A DNA stretch of 64,000 bases from Alteriqipengyuania flavescens (lineage in GTDB: Bacteria > Pseudomonadota > Alphaproteobacteria > Sphingomonadales > Sphingomonadaceae), in the NCBI RefSeq assembly GCF_030406725.1, contig NZ_CP129107.1, positions 496,001 to 560,000 on the forward strand. The letters run 5' to 3'. The notes under the pieces were generated by a model. That model was not told the origin of the DNA, searched no databases, and saw nothing but the letters and a program-made list of their open reading frames with translations. The translations under genes and the position numbers were made by a program. Numbering within the stretch: position 1 is the stretch's first letter; each line of letters opens with the position of its first letter. This document shows positions 28,050 through 36,879 of this stretch, piece by piece.

Positions 28050-29807
28050 ATGCTGTCGCGCTATTTCCCGATCCTCGAGTGGGGGCGGAGCTACAACCGG
28101 TCGGTGCTGACGAACGACCTGATGGCGGCGGTGATCGTCACCATCATGCTGATCCCGCAGAGCCTCGCCTATGCGCTGCTGGCGGGGCTGCCGCCGGTCG
28201 TGGGCCTGTATGCCAGCATCCTGCCGCTGGTGCTTTATGCCTTTTTCGGCACCAGCCGCACGCTTGCCGTGGGCCCGGTGGCGGTGATCAGCCTGATGAC
28301 CGCCAGCGCGGCAGGCGCGGTCGCGGCGCAGGGGACGGCGGAGTATCTGGAGGCGGCGGTGACGCTCGCCATGCTGTCCGGCGTGATGCTGGCGGTGCTG
28401 GGGCTGCTGCGCGCAGGCTTTCTTGCCAATCTCCTGTCCCACCCCGTCATCAGCGGGTTCATCACCGCCAGCGGTATCCTGATCGCGACGAGCCAGCTGA
28501 AGCATATCCTGGGCATCAAGGCGGGCGGCGACAACTGGCCCGACATGCTCGGCTCGCTGGCCGCCGGGATCGCGCAGACCGACCCGTGGACGCTCGCCAT
28601 CGGCATCCCCGCCACGCTGTTCCTGTTCTGGGTCCGCAAGGGCGGCAAGCCCGCCCTGCAGCACCTCGGCCTGCCTCCGCGCGCGGCCGACATGACCGCC
28701 AAGGCCGGACCGGTCGCAGCCGTCGCGCTGACGATCCTCGCGGCGGTGCTGCTCGACCTCGGCGACAAGGGCGTGAACCTCGTCGGCGCGATCCCGCAGG
28801 GCCTGCCGCCTTTCGCCTTGCCCTCTGCCGACCTCTCCCTGATCGAGAAGATGTGGGTACCCGCGCTGCTGATCTCGATCATCGGCTTCGTCGAAAGCGT
28901 CTCGGTCGCGCAGACGCTGGCCGCCAAGCGCCGCCAGCGCATTTCGCCGGACCAGGAGCTGATCGGCCTAGGCGCCGCGAATATCGCCAGCGCCTTTTCC
29001 GGCGGCTACCCGGTCACCGGCGGTTTCGCCCGCTCGGCAGTGAATTTCGACGCTGGCGCGGAGACACCCGCGGCCGGCGCCTTCACCGCCGTCGGCATCG
29101 CGCTTGCCACGCTGTTCCTCACCCCGCTGCTGTTCAGCCTGCCCATCGCCACGCTGGCGGCGACGATCATCGTGGCGGTGCTCAGCCTCGTCGACCTGAA
29201 GACACCCGGCCAGCTGTGGCGCTATTCCAAGGCCGATTTCGCGGCCCATGTCGCCACCATCGGTATCACGCTGGTCGCGGGCGTGGAACTGGGCGTGATC
29301 GCCGGGGTCGCGGTCGGCCTGCTGCTTTACCTGTGGCGGGCGAGCCGCCCCCATGCTGCCATCGTCGGCCGCGTGCCGGAGACCGAGCATTTCCGCAATG
29401 TGGAGCGGCACGAGGTCTTCACCGTGCCGCACGTCCTTTCCATCCGCATCGACGAGGCGCTGACGTACCTCAACGCCCGCTGGCTGGAGGAATACGTGCT
29501 GGAGCGGGTGGCCGAGAAGCCGGAGCTGCGCCACGTCATCCTGATGTGCAACGCGGTGAACGAGATCGACGCCTCAGGCCTCGAAAGCCTGGAGGCGATC
29601 AACCACCGGCTGGAAGATGGCGGGATAGGCCTCCACCTGTCCGAAGTGAAAGGCCCGGTCATGGACCGGCTGAAGCGCACCGACTTCCTCGAAGAGCTTA
29701 ACGGCAAGGTTTACTTGTCGCAGAACCGCGCCTTCGACGAACTGGTGCGCGACGATGGCGCGCCGGGGCTGCCGCAGGACCATTTCCTGGCCCGCGGGAT
29801 GATCTGA
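28050..29807 (+). CDS. SulP-family anion permease with STAS domain
   Basis: 585 residues: 10-14 hydrophobic helices starting with the family motif IPQSLAYALLAGLPPVVGLY, then a cytoplasmic STAS domain (about residue 455 onward, with VNEIDASGLESLE). SulP proteins move sulfate, bicarbonate or related anions. Starting 20 bases after SQR, it may export sulfate or sulfite produced by the pathway. The substrate is inferred from context. Confidence 0.9.
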   Translation: MLSRYFPILEWGRSYNRSVLTNDLMAAVIVTIMLIPQSLAYALLAGLPPVVGLYASILPLVLYAFFGTSRTLAVGPVAVISLMTASAAGAVAAQGTAEYLEAAVTLAMLSGVMLAVLGLLRAGFLANLLSHPVISGFITASGILIATSQLKHILGIKAGGDNWPDMLGSLAAGIAQTDPWTLAIGIPATLFLFWVRKGGKPALQHLGLPPRAADMTAKAGPVAAVALTILAAVLLDLGDKGVNLVGAIPQGLPPFALPSADLSLIEKMWVPALLISIIGFVESVSVAQTLAAKRRQRISPDQELIGLGAANIASAFSGGYPVTGGFARSAVNFDAGAETPAAGAFTAVGIALATLFLTPLLFSLPIATLAATIIVAVLSLVDLKTPGQLWRYSKADFAAHVATIGITLVAGVELGVIAGVAVGLLLYLWRASRPHAAIVGRVPETEHFRNVERHEVFTVPHVLSIRIDEALTYLNARWLEEYVLERVAEKPELRHVILMCNAVNEIDASGLESLEAINHRLEDGGIGLHLSEVKGPVMDRLKRTDFLEELNGKVYLSQNRAFDELVRDDGAPGLPQDHFLARGMI

Positions 29808-29818
29808 CAGTTGCACTC

Positions 29819-29838
29819 CAGGCAAGCGCGGTTGCCTG
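29819..29838 (+). terminator. Weak hairpin after the SulP gene
   Basis: A perfect inverted repeat CAGGCAA / TTGCCTG with a six-base loop lies 12 bases after the SulP stop and is followed only by CTTT, so termination would be weak or partial. It may separate the sulfide genes from cydAB or allow read-through. Confidence 0.4.
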
Positions 29839-29883
29839 CTTTGCGCTGCCGCGCGAACCGCAACTGATGTAAGGGATCGGCTC

Positions 29884-31329
29884 ATGTTCGAACACCTCGA
29901 CGCCCTGCTGCTCGCGCGGATCCAGTTCGCCTTTACAGTCAGCTTCCATTTCTTCTTCCCGGCCTTTTCCATCGGCCTCGCCAGCTACCTGATGGTGCTG
30001 GAAGGATTGTGGCTGAAGACCGGCAAGCAGCTCTATCTCGACCTGTTCAAATACTGGCTGAAGATCTTCGCCATCGCCTTTGCCATGGGCGTCGTCTCCG
30101 GCATCGTGATGAGCTACCAGTTCGGCACCAACTGGTCGGTCTTTTCCGACCTTGCCGGCCCGGTGATCGGGCCGCTGATGGCTTACGAGGTTTTGACCGC
30201 CTTCTTCCTGGAGGCAGGCTTCCTCGGCGTGATGCTGTTCGGGATGAACAAGGTCGGCAAGAAGCTGCACTTCGCTGCCACCTGCATGGTCGCACTCGGC
30301 ACGTTCGTGTCCGCCTTCTGGATCCTGTCGGTCAACAGCTGGATGCAGACGCCGACGGGGTACGAGATGGGCGCAAACGGGCAGTTCATGCCGGGCGCGA
30401 GCTGGTGGGACATCATCTTCAACCCCAGCTTCCCCTACCGCCTCGTCCACACGGTGATGGCGGCCTACCTCACCACCGCATTCGTGGTCGGCGGGGTCGG
30501 CGCGTGGCACCTGCTCAAGGACCGGACGAACGCCCACGCGCGCAAGATGTTCTCCATGGCCATGTGGATGGCCGCCATCGTCACGCCGCTGCAGATCGCG
30601 GCGGGCGATGCACACGGCCTCAACACGCTGGAGCACCAGCCGCAGAAGGTCATGGCCATGGAAGGCCATTTCCAGAGCCATCCGGACGGCGCGCCGCTGA
30701 TCCTGTTCGGCATCCCGGACAGCGAGGCGAAGACGGTGCGTTACGCGATCGAGATACCCAAGCTGTCCTCACTGATCCTGAAGCACGACCTCGACGCGCC
30801 GCTCGCCGGGCTCGACACGATCCCCGATGACGAGGAGCCGCCCGTCGGCGTTGTCTTCTGGTCGTTCCGGGTGATGGTCGGCATCGGTTTCGCGATGCTC
30901 GGCATCGGGCTGTGGAGCCTCTACGCCCGCACCCGGAAGAAACTGTACGAGTGGACCTGGCTGCACCGCGCCGCGCTGCTGATGGCACCGTCGGGCTTCG
31001 CCGCCGTCCTGGCCGGCTGGATCACCACCGAAGTCGGCCGCCAGCCCTATGTCATCTACGGCGTGCTGCGCACCGCGGACGCGGCCAGCCCGCTCGACGC
31101 GCCGGCCGTGGCCGCTTCGCTGCTGGCTTTCATCCTCGTCTATTTCACCGTGTTCGGCATCGGCGTGTGGTACATCCTGCGCCTGATGAGCCAAACGCCG
31201 CATGTGGGCGAGAGCGGCGTCAAGCGCGGCGACACCGGACCGATCCGCACCGCCGGCATCACGCCGGGCCCGACGCAGAACCCGGGCGACGACGATGCGC
31301 TGCCGCGTTCGAAGGAGGAGGCGGAATAA
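29884..31329 (+). CDS. cydA: Cytochrome bd-type quinol oxidase subunit I (CioA-like)
   Basis: 481 residues. Starts with the heme-ligand helix (ARIQFAFTVSFHFFFPA), has GWITTEVGRQPYVIYG typical of subunit I, and a short Q-loop, which places it in the CioA (cyanide-insensitive) group rather than the long-Q-loop E. coli CydA group. It reduces O2 to water with quinol electrons and tolerates sulfide and cyanide. Subunit II follows with a one-base stop/start overlap. The C-terminal about 40 residues are hydrophilic. Confidence 0.94.
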   Translation: MFEHLDALLLARIQFAFTVSFHFFFPAFSIGLASYLMVLEGLWLKTGKQLYLDLFKYWLKIFAIAFAMGVVSGIVMSYQFGTNWSVFSDLAGPVIGPLMAYEVLTAFFLEAGFLGVMLFGMNKVGKKLHFAATCMVALGTFVSAFWILSVNSWMQTPTGYEMGANGQFMPGASWWDIIFNPSFPYRLVHTVMAAYLTTAFVVGGVGAWHLLKDRTNAHARKMFSMAMWMAAIVTPLQIAAGDAHGLNTLEHQPQKVMAMEGHFQSHPDGAPLILFGIPDSEAKTVRYAIEIPKLSSLILKHDLDAPLAGLDTIPDDEEPPVGVVFWSFRVMVGIGFAMLGIGLWSLYARTRKKLYEWTWLHRAALLMAPSGFAAVLAGWITTEVGRQPYVIYGVLRTADAASPLDAPAVAASLLAFILVYFTVFGIGVWYILRLMSQTPHVGESGVKRGDTGPIRTAGITPGPTQNPGDDDALPRSKEEAE

Positions 31330-32324
31330 TGGACCTCACCGTCGTCTGGGCCTTCATCATCGCCTTTGCCGTCTTCGCCTATGTCGTGATGGACGGGTTC
31401 GACCTCGGCATCGGCATCCTATTCCCCACCTTCGCCCCCGGGCGGGAGCGCGACCGGGCAATGAATTCCATCGCGCCCGTGTGGGACGGCAACGAGACCT
31501 GGCTGGTGCTGGGCGGCGGCGGGCTGTTTGCCGCCTTCCCGCTGGCCTATGCGGTGATCCTCCCGGCGACCTATCCGCTGATCATCGCCATGCTGCTGGG
31601 CCTCGTCTTCCGCGGCGTGGCCTTCGAATACCGCTGGCGCGACCCCGCGCACCGCGGCTTCTGGGACGCGGCCTTTACCGGCGGGTCCTTCGTCGCCGCG
31701 CTGGCGCAGGGCATGGTGCTGGGGGCGCTGCTGCAGGGCGTGGAAGTGTCCGGCCGCGCCTACGCGGGCAGCTGGTTCGACTGGCTGACCCCCTACACGC
31801 TCCTGTGCGGGCTGGGCACGGTGGCGGGCTACGCCCTGCTCGGCAGCACGTGGCTGATCTGGAAGCTGGACGGCGAAGGGCAGGCCCATGCCCGCACGCT
31901 GGCCTTCAAGGCGGCACTGGCGACCATTGCGCTGATGGGCGCGGTCAGCCTCTACAACGTGTTCCTCAACGCCGAGTATGCCGAGCGCTGGCTGACCGCG
32001 CCGGAGATCTATTTCGCCGCCCCGGTGCCGATCCTCACCGGCTTCGTCGCGTGGAGCATCGTGCGTGCCGTGAGGACGGAGCGCAACAGCAAGCCTTTCT
32101 GGCTCAGCCTCGCGCTGTTCTTCCTCGGCATGGCGGGGCTCGGAGTGACCATGTGGCCCTATGTCGTCCCGCCCGGCCTCACCATCTGGGACGCCGCCGC
32201 GCCGGAGCGCAGCCAGATTTTCATGCTGGTAGGCGTTGCGATCACCATGCCGCTGATCATCGCCTACACCGCCTGGGCTTACTGGGTTTTCCGCGGCAAG
32301 GTGGCCGGCGAAGGGTATCACTGA
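31329..32324 (+). CDS. cydB: Cytochrome bd-type quinol oxidase subunit II
   Basis: 331 residues, eight or nine membrane helices, with the family start FAVFAYVVMDGFDLGIGIL and the VWDGNETWLVLGGGGLFAAFP block. Subunit II is needed for assembly and heme incorporation of the oxidase. The ATG shares an A with the TAA of subunit I. The DUF2474 gene follows one base after the TGA. Confidence 0.95.
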   Translation: MDLTVVWAFIIAFAVFAYVVMDGFDLGIGILFPTFAPGRERDRAMNSIAPVWDGNETWLVLGGGGLFAAFPLAYAVILPATYPLIIAMLLGLVFRGVAFEYRWRDPAHRGFWDAAFTGGSFVAALAQGMVLGALLQGVEVSGRAYAGSWFDWLTPYTLLCGLGTVAGYALLGSTWLIWKLDGEGQAHARTLAFKAALATIALMGAVSLYNVFLNAEYAERWLTAPEIYFAAPVPILTGFVAWSIVRAVRTERNSKPFWLSLALFFLGMAGLGVTMWPYVVPPGLTIWDAAAPERSQIFMLVGVAITMPLIIAYTAWAYWVFRGKVAGEGYH

Positions 32325-32325
32325 C

Positions 32326-32484
32326 ATGCGCTCATGCACCGAAGCGGTAGCGCGAAAGGAGCCGACTCAGGAAACCGAGGCACCCCTGTGGCAGCGCCTC
32401 GCCTGGATGGCCGCGATCTGGGCGATCGGCGTGGCCGTGCTCGGCCTCGTCGCATGGATCCTGCGGCTGTGGATCGCGCCCTGA
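32326..32484 (+). CDS. DUF2474 small subunit of the bd oxidase
   Basis: A 52-residue single-helix protein beginning one base after cydB. The N-terminal about 20 residues are polar; then LWQRLAWMAAIWAIGVAVLGLVAWILRLWIAP-type content forms one membrane helix with the WQRL...W..IW pattern of DUF2474. Such proteins accompany CioAB-type oxidases and correspond to CydX in E. coli, stabilising the hemes. Overlooked by simple gene callers because of its size. Confidence 0.8.
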   Translation: MRSCTEAVARKEPTQETEAPLWQRLAWMAAIWAIGVAVLGLVAWILRLWIAP

Positions 32485-32521
32485 CCCACGCAGGCTTCGA
32501 CAAGCCCAACGCTGGCGCGCT

Positions 32522-33487
32522 ATGGCGCGCGGCGCAATGGCGAACGAGACGCACATAGACGGCACGATTGCCACCACGGACCGGCTCGACAAGACGCTGG
32601 CCGAGGCGACCGGCCTGTCGCGCGCACGGGTTCAGGCGCTGATCGCCGACGGCGCCGTCACGGTGGACGGGGAGCCGGCGACGAGCGCCAAGGCGAAGGT
32701 GCGCGCCGGCGCGACGTACGCTGTCGAACTGCCCCCTCCCGAACCGCTGGCAGCGATCCCGCAGGACATCCCCGTGCCCATCGTGTTCGAGGACGCGCAT
32801 CTCGTGGTGGTCGACAAGCCTGCAGGCATGGTGGTGCACCCCGCCGCCGGCAATCCGGACGGTACGCTGGTCAACGCGCTGCTGCACCATTGCCGCGGCA
32901 GCCTCAGCGGCATCGGCGGAGTCGCGCGGCCCGGCATCGTCCACCGGATCGACAAGGACACGTCGGGCCTGCTGGTGGTGGCCAAGAGCGATGCGGCGCA
33001 CGAAGGGCTGGCGCGGCAGTTCGCCGACCATTCGCTCACCCGCGCGTACCTCGCGCTGGTCGGCGGGGTGCCGGTGCCGCCATCCGGCACGATCGATGCG
33101 CGGCTCGGCCGCAGCGACCGGGATCGTAAGAAAATGGCCGTCCTTGCGCCCGATTCGCAGCGCGGGAAGCATGCCGTAACCCATTACCGGACCATAAAAA
33201 CTTTTCCCGCAGCAAGTCTGCTTGAATGCCGGCTGGAAACAGGGCGCACCCACCAGGTCCGCGTTCACTGCGCGTCAATCGGCCATGCGCTATTAGGGGA
33301 CCCTGTCTATGGCCGGACTCCCGCCCCATTACGCCGCCTTCTCAGAGACTTGGCGTTCACCCGCCAGGCGCTCCATGCAGCCGAGCTCGGTTTCGTCCAT
33401 CCCGTCACCGGCGACGAGTTGCATTTTATCAGCGATTTACCGCCCGACATGGCGGAACTGATCGAGCGGGTTTCTGGTTCTTATTAA
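32522..33487 (+). CDS. RluD-like 23S rRNA pseudouridine synthase
   Basis: 321 residues: N-terminal S4 domain (LDKTLAEATGLSRARVQALIADG), then the catalytic domain with HRIDKDTSGLLV and TGRTHQVRVH. RluD modifies helix 69 of 23S rRNA and matters for ribosome assembly. The start is ATG 32522 or ATG 32537; neither has a strong Shine-Dalgarno. It follows the DUF2474 gene by about 40 bases and precedes rpoH on the same strand. Confidence 0.9.
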   Translation: MARGAMANETHIDGTIATTDRLDKTLAEATGLSRARVQALIADGAVTVDGEPATSAKAKVRAGATYAVELPPPEPLAAIPQDIPVPIVFEDAHLVVVDKPAGMVVHPAAGNPDGTLVNALLHHCRGSLSGIGGVARPGIVHRIDKDTSGLLVVAKSDAAHEGLARQFADHSLTRAYLALVGGVPVPPSGTIDARLGRSDRDRKKMAVLAPDSQRGKHAVTHYRTIKTFPAASLLECRLETGRTHQVRVHCASIGHALLGDPVYGRTPAPLRRLLRDLAFTRQALHAAELGFVHPVTGDELHFISDLPPDMAELIERVSGSY

Positions 33488-33609
33488 GGAAATTTGCGGG
33501 CCATCGCGCAAGAAATATCGTATAAGGATTTCACCGAGTGACCGTGCACGCAGGATGCCCATCAGGGGTCCTTGCACCAGCGGTCGACAATGAAAGGTCA
33601 GGGAAAGAC

Positions 33610-34521
33610 GTGAGCAATACGAAACGACCAACAGTGCCAGCACTGGGCGGGGAGCAGAGCCTCAACCGCTACCTATCCGAAATCAAGAAGTTCCCCGTAC
33701 TGACGGCAGAGCAGGAATACATGCTCGCCAAGCGGTACGAGGAGCATGAGGACAGCGAAGCTGCAGCGCAGCTCGTCACCTCGCACCTGCGCCTCGTGGC
33801 CAAGATCGCCATGGGTTACCGCGGCTACGGCCTGCCGGTGTCGGATCTCATTTCCGAAGGCAACGTCGGCCTGATGCAGGGCGTGAAGAAGTTCGAGGCC
33901 GATCGCGGCTTCCGCCTCGCCACCTATGCGATGTGGTGGATCAAGGCATCGATCCAGGAATTCATCCTGCGGTCGTGGAGCCTCGTGAAAATGGGCACCA
34001 CCGCCGCGCAGAAGAAGCTGTTCTTCAACCTGCGCCGGATGAAGAAGCAGCTCGAAGCCTACGAGGACAGCGACCTCCATCCGGAAGACGTCGCCAAGAT
34101 CGCCACCGATCTCGGCGTGCCGGAGCAGGAAGTGATCAACATGAACCGCCGGATGATGATGGGCGGGGACGGATCGCTGAACGTGCCGATGCGCAACGGC
34201 GAGGACGGCAGCGGCCAGTGGCAGGACTGGCTGACCGACGATCGCCCGCTGCAGGACGAAACCGTCGCCGACGCAGAAGAAGCGACGGTGCGCCGCGAGA
34301 TGCTGACCGAAGCGATGGAATCGCTGAACGAGCGCGAACAGCACATCCTCACCGAACGGCGCCTGACGGACAATCCGCAGACGCTGGAAGAACTGTCGCA
34401 GGTGTACGACGTCAGCCGCGAACGCATCCGCCAGATCGAGGTGCGCGCGTTCGAGAAGCTGCAGAAGGCCATGCTCCGCATCGCCGGCGAACGCTTCCTG
34501 CCGGCAGCGGTTACGGGCTGA
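33610..34521 (+). CDS. rpoH: Heat-shock sigma factor RpoH
   Basis: 303 residues, sigma-70 group 3. Region 2 is LVTSHLRLVAKIAMGYRGYGLPVSDLISEG, the RpoH-specific box is about QKKLFFNLRRMKKQL, and region 4 ends in SRERIRQIEVRAFEKLQ. It directs RNA polymerase to heat-shock promoters. GTG 33610 is preferred over an upstream frame start at 33538 because it gives the usual short N-terminus and has AGGGA a few bases before it. The A/T-richer leader 33488-33609 holds TTGCGG and TATCGT 16 bases apart, a weak candidate promoter. Confidence 0.93.
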   Translation: MSNTKRPTVPALGGEQSLNRYLSEIKKFPVLTAEQEYMLAKRYEEHEDSEAAAQLVTSHLRLVAKIAMGYRGYGLPVSDLISEGNVGLMQGVKKFEADRGFRLATYAMWWIKASIQEFILRSWSLVKMGTTAAQKKLFFNLRRMKKQLEAYEDSDLHPEDVAKIATDLGVPEQEVINMNRRMMMGGDGSLNVPMRNGEDGSGQWQDWLTDDRPLQDETVADAEEATVRREMLTEAMESLNEREQHILTERRLTDNPQTLEELSQVYDVSRERIRQIEVRAFEKLQKAMLRIAGERFLPAAVTG

Positions 34522-34546
34522 TCCACTCAACATAGCGGAGACGGGA

Positions 34547-34574
34547 GGGCGGGCATTTGCTCGCCCTTTTGTTT
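34547..34574 (+). terminator. Intrinsic terminator of rpoH
   Basis: GGGCGGGC (34547-34554) pairs with GCTCGCCC (34559-34566) with one G-U pair across a four-base ATTT loop, followed directly by TTTTGTTT. It sits 26 bases after the rpoH stop. Confidence 0.85.
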
Positions 34575-34597
34575 GCACCCGGCCTTTTGTTTGCACC
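34565..34597. repeat. 15-bp tandem duplication at the rpoH terminator
   Basis: CCTTTTGTTTGCACC occurs at 34565-34579 and again at 34583-34597, separated by CGG. The first copy contains the T-tract of the terminator, so the duplication reproduces the T-tract without the stem. Confidence 0.8.
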
Positions 34598-34625
34598 GGG
34601 GGTGCCACGCCGCTAATTCCGGCCC

Positions 34626-35294
34626 ATGCTTCGGGTCGCCAGGTTCCTTGCCAAGTTCGTCGTCGGTTTCGTCGCGCTCAGCCTGCTGCTGGTGATCGTG
34701 TTCCGCTTCGTCCCGCCGCCGGTCACCGCGACCATGGTGATGGACGAAAACGGCATCACCAAGGACTGGGAAAGCCTGAGCCAGATCGACCGCAACCTGG
34801 TGGATGCGGTGATCGCGGCGGAGGACGGCAAGTTCTGCAGCCACGACGGCTTCGACCGCAAGGCGATCGAGAATGCGATGCGGCGCAACATGGAAGGCGG
34901 GCGCATCCGCGGCGGCTCCACCATCAGCCAGCAGACCGCCAAGAACGTGTTCCTGTGGCAGGGCGGAGGCTATTTCCGCAAAGGGCTGGAAGCCTGGTTC
35001 ACATTCCTGATCGAGAATATCTGGGGCAAGCGGCGGATCATGGAAGTCTACCTCAACGTCGCGGAAACCGGCATCGGCACCTATGGAGCCGAGGCCGGGG
35101 CGCAGCGCTATTTCGGCAAGTCCGCTGCCAGCCTGACGCGGATTGAGGCGGCGCGCATGGCAGCCGCCCTGCCCCTGCCCAAGAAGCGCAGCGTGAAGAA
35201 CCCGGGCGGTTGGCTGCGCCGCCACGGCAACACGATTTCCGCCCGCATCGGCGTCGTCAGGCGTGACGCGCTCGACGCCTGCGTCTACAACTGA
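34626..35294 (+). CDS. mtgA: Monofunctional peptidoglycan glycosyltransferase
   Basis: 222 residues: one N-terminal membrane helix (about 8-28) and a GT51 domain with catalytic Glu66 in AAEDGKF, GGSTISQQTAKN and IMEVYLNVAETG. It polymerises lipid II into glycan strands at the periplasmic face. The class is complete and of normal length. It follows the rpoH terminator and precedes the zinc exporter by 5 bases. Confidence 0.93.
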   Translation: MLRVARFLAKFVVGFVALSLLLVIVFRFVPPPVTATMVMDENGITKDWESLSQIDRNLVDAVIAAEDGKFCSHDGFDRKAIENAMRRNMEGGRIRGGSTISQQTAKNVFLWQGGGYFRKGLEAWFTFLIENIWGKRRIMEVYLNVAETGIGTYGAEAGAQRYFGKSAASLTRIEAARMAAALPLPKKRSVKNPGGWLRRHGNTISARIGVVRRDALDACVYN

Positions 35295-35299
35295 GCGCC

Positions 35300-36238
35300 A
35301 TGGGGGCGGGACACTCACACGGTAGCGGGCATGGGCATGGCCATGGCGGCGGGCACGGGCATGGCCACGACCACGGCCCGGGCGACTATGACCGCGCCTT
35401 TGCGATCGGCATCGTCCTCAACACCGCCTTCGTCGTCGTGGAGGCGGTCTACGGCTTCCTGTCCGGTTCGATGGCGCTGGTCGCGGATGCTGGCCACAAC
35501 CTATCCGATGTCCTCAGCCTGATCCTTGCCTGGGGCGCGGCGACGCTGGCGAAGAAACCGCCGAGCAACCGCTTCACCTTCGGCTACAAGAGCTCCACCA
35601 TCCTTGCCGCGCTCGCCAACGCGCTGCTGCTGCTCGCCGCGCTGGGCGTGATCCTGTGGGAAACGCTGCACCGCTTTGCCGACCCGCAGCCGATCGAGCC
35701 GGGCACGGTTATGATCGTCGCCGGGATCGGCATCGTCATCAACACCGCTACCGCGCTGCTCTTCATGTCCGGCCGCAAGAGCGACATCAACATCCGCGGC
35801 GCGTTCCTGCACATGGCCGCCGACGCGCTCGTCAGCCTGGGTGTGGTCATCGCCGGCGCGCTGATCTGGTACACCGGCGCACTGTGGATCGACCCCGTCA
35901 CCAGCCTGCTGATCGTCGCCCTGATCGCGTGGGGTACGTGGGGCCTGCTTAAGGATTCCATCCGCATGAGCCTGCTCGGCGTGCCCGCCGGCATCGATGA
36001 AGGCGCGGTGCGCGGCTATCTTGGCGGGATCGACGGCGTGGCGCGGGTCCACGACCTCCACATCTGGCCGATGAGCACAACCGAAACCGCGCTGACCGCG
36101 CACCTGGTGATGCCGGGCGGCCATCCGGGGGACAGCTTCCTGATGGAAGTGGCCGAGGAACTGAAGCACCATCACCGCATCGGCCACGCCACCATCCAGG
36201 TCGAAACCAGCGACGACTGCGCGCAGGCCTGCGTATAG
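35300..36238 (+). CDS. CDF-family zinc/cation exporter (ZitB/CzcD-like)
   Basis: 312 residues. The first about 30 residues are almost all His and Gly, a metal-sensing or chaperoning tail. Six helices follow; the transport-site residues are in ALVADAGHNLSDV and HMAADALVSLG (HxxxD pairs), and a cytoplasmic ferredoxin-like domain is at the C-terminus (VHDLHIWPMS). It exports Zn2+ or similar ions using the proton gradient. Immediately after mtgA. Confidence 0.92.
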   Translation: MGAGHSHGSGHGHGHGGGHGHGHDHGPGDYDRAFAIGIVLNTAFVVVEAVYGFLSGSMALVADAGHNLSDVLSLILAWGAATLAKKPPSNRFTFGYKSSTILAALANALLLLAALGVILWETLHRFADPQPIEPGTVMIVAGIGIVINTATALLFMSGRKSDINIRGAFLHMAADALVSLGVVIAGALIWYTGALWIDPVTSLLIVALIAWGTWGLLKDSIRMSLLGVPAGIDEGAVRGYLGGIDGVARVHDLHIWPMSTTETALTAHLVMPGGHPGDSFLMEVAEELKHHHRIGHATIQVETSDDCAQACV

Positions 36239-36291
36239 GGCAGCGTTCAAGACTTGCGCGATACGACACAACAACCCATTCGAATAGAGAC

Positions 36292-36879
36292 ATGCGACCG
36301 ATCTTCGCCTCAGCTGCCGCAATCCTCCTCACGGCCACCGCCTGCGCCGAAGCGCCCCCGCCTGCCGAACCGCCGCTGGCCGGTGCGTCGATCGGCGGCG
36401 ATTTCACGCTCACCGGCACCGATGGCGCGGACGTGTCGTGGACCGATTTCGAGGGCAAATACCGGCTCGTCTATTTCGGCTACGCCTTCTGCCCCGACAT
36501 CTGCCCCAACGACGTCGCCAACCTTGCGCGCGGTTACAAGGCGCTGAAGGAAAGCGATCCCGCCGCCGCGCAGGCGCTGGTGCCGATCTTCATCTCCATC
36601 GATCCGGAACGCGACACGCCGGACGTGGTCGCCGAATTCGCCGGCGCCTTTTCGCCGGACATCGTCGGGCTGACCGGTACGCCCGAACAGGTCGCCGCCA
36701 CGGCCAAGAAGTTCGCCGTCTATTTTGCGAAGGGCGAGGAAACGCCGGATGGCGGCTACCTGATGGATCACAGCCGGTCCGCAATCCTGTTTAGCCCGTC
36801 GGGCGAACCGATCGCGCCGATTTCCGTAGACCAGGGCGGCAAGGCGGTCGAGGCAGAGCTGAAGCAGTGGGTGAGCTGA
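36292..36879 (+). CDS. SCO/SenC family copper chaperone lipoprotein
   Basis: 195 residues: a lipobox-like N-terminus (LTATAC, Cys18) and a thioredoxin fold with CPDIC (Cys67 and Cys71) and a downstream His in LMDHSRS, the three copper ligands of SCO proteins. It delivers copper to the CuA site of cytochrome oxidases or acts as a thiol reductase. The nearest oxidase is far away, so the client is presumably an aa3 oxidase elsewhere. Confidence 0.92.
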   Translation: MRPIFASAAAILLTATACAEAPPPAEPPLAGASIGGDFTLTGTDGADVSWTDFEGKYRLVYFGYAFCPDICPNDVANLARGYKALKESDPAAAQALVPIFISIDPERDTPDVVAEFAGAFSPDIVGLTGTPEQVAATAKKFAVYFAKGEETPDGGYLMDHSRSAILFSPSGEPIAPISVDQGGKAVEAELKQWVS

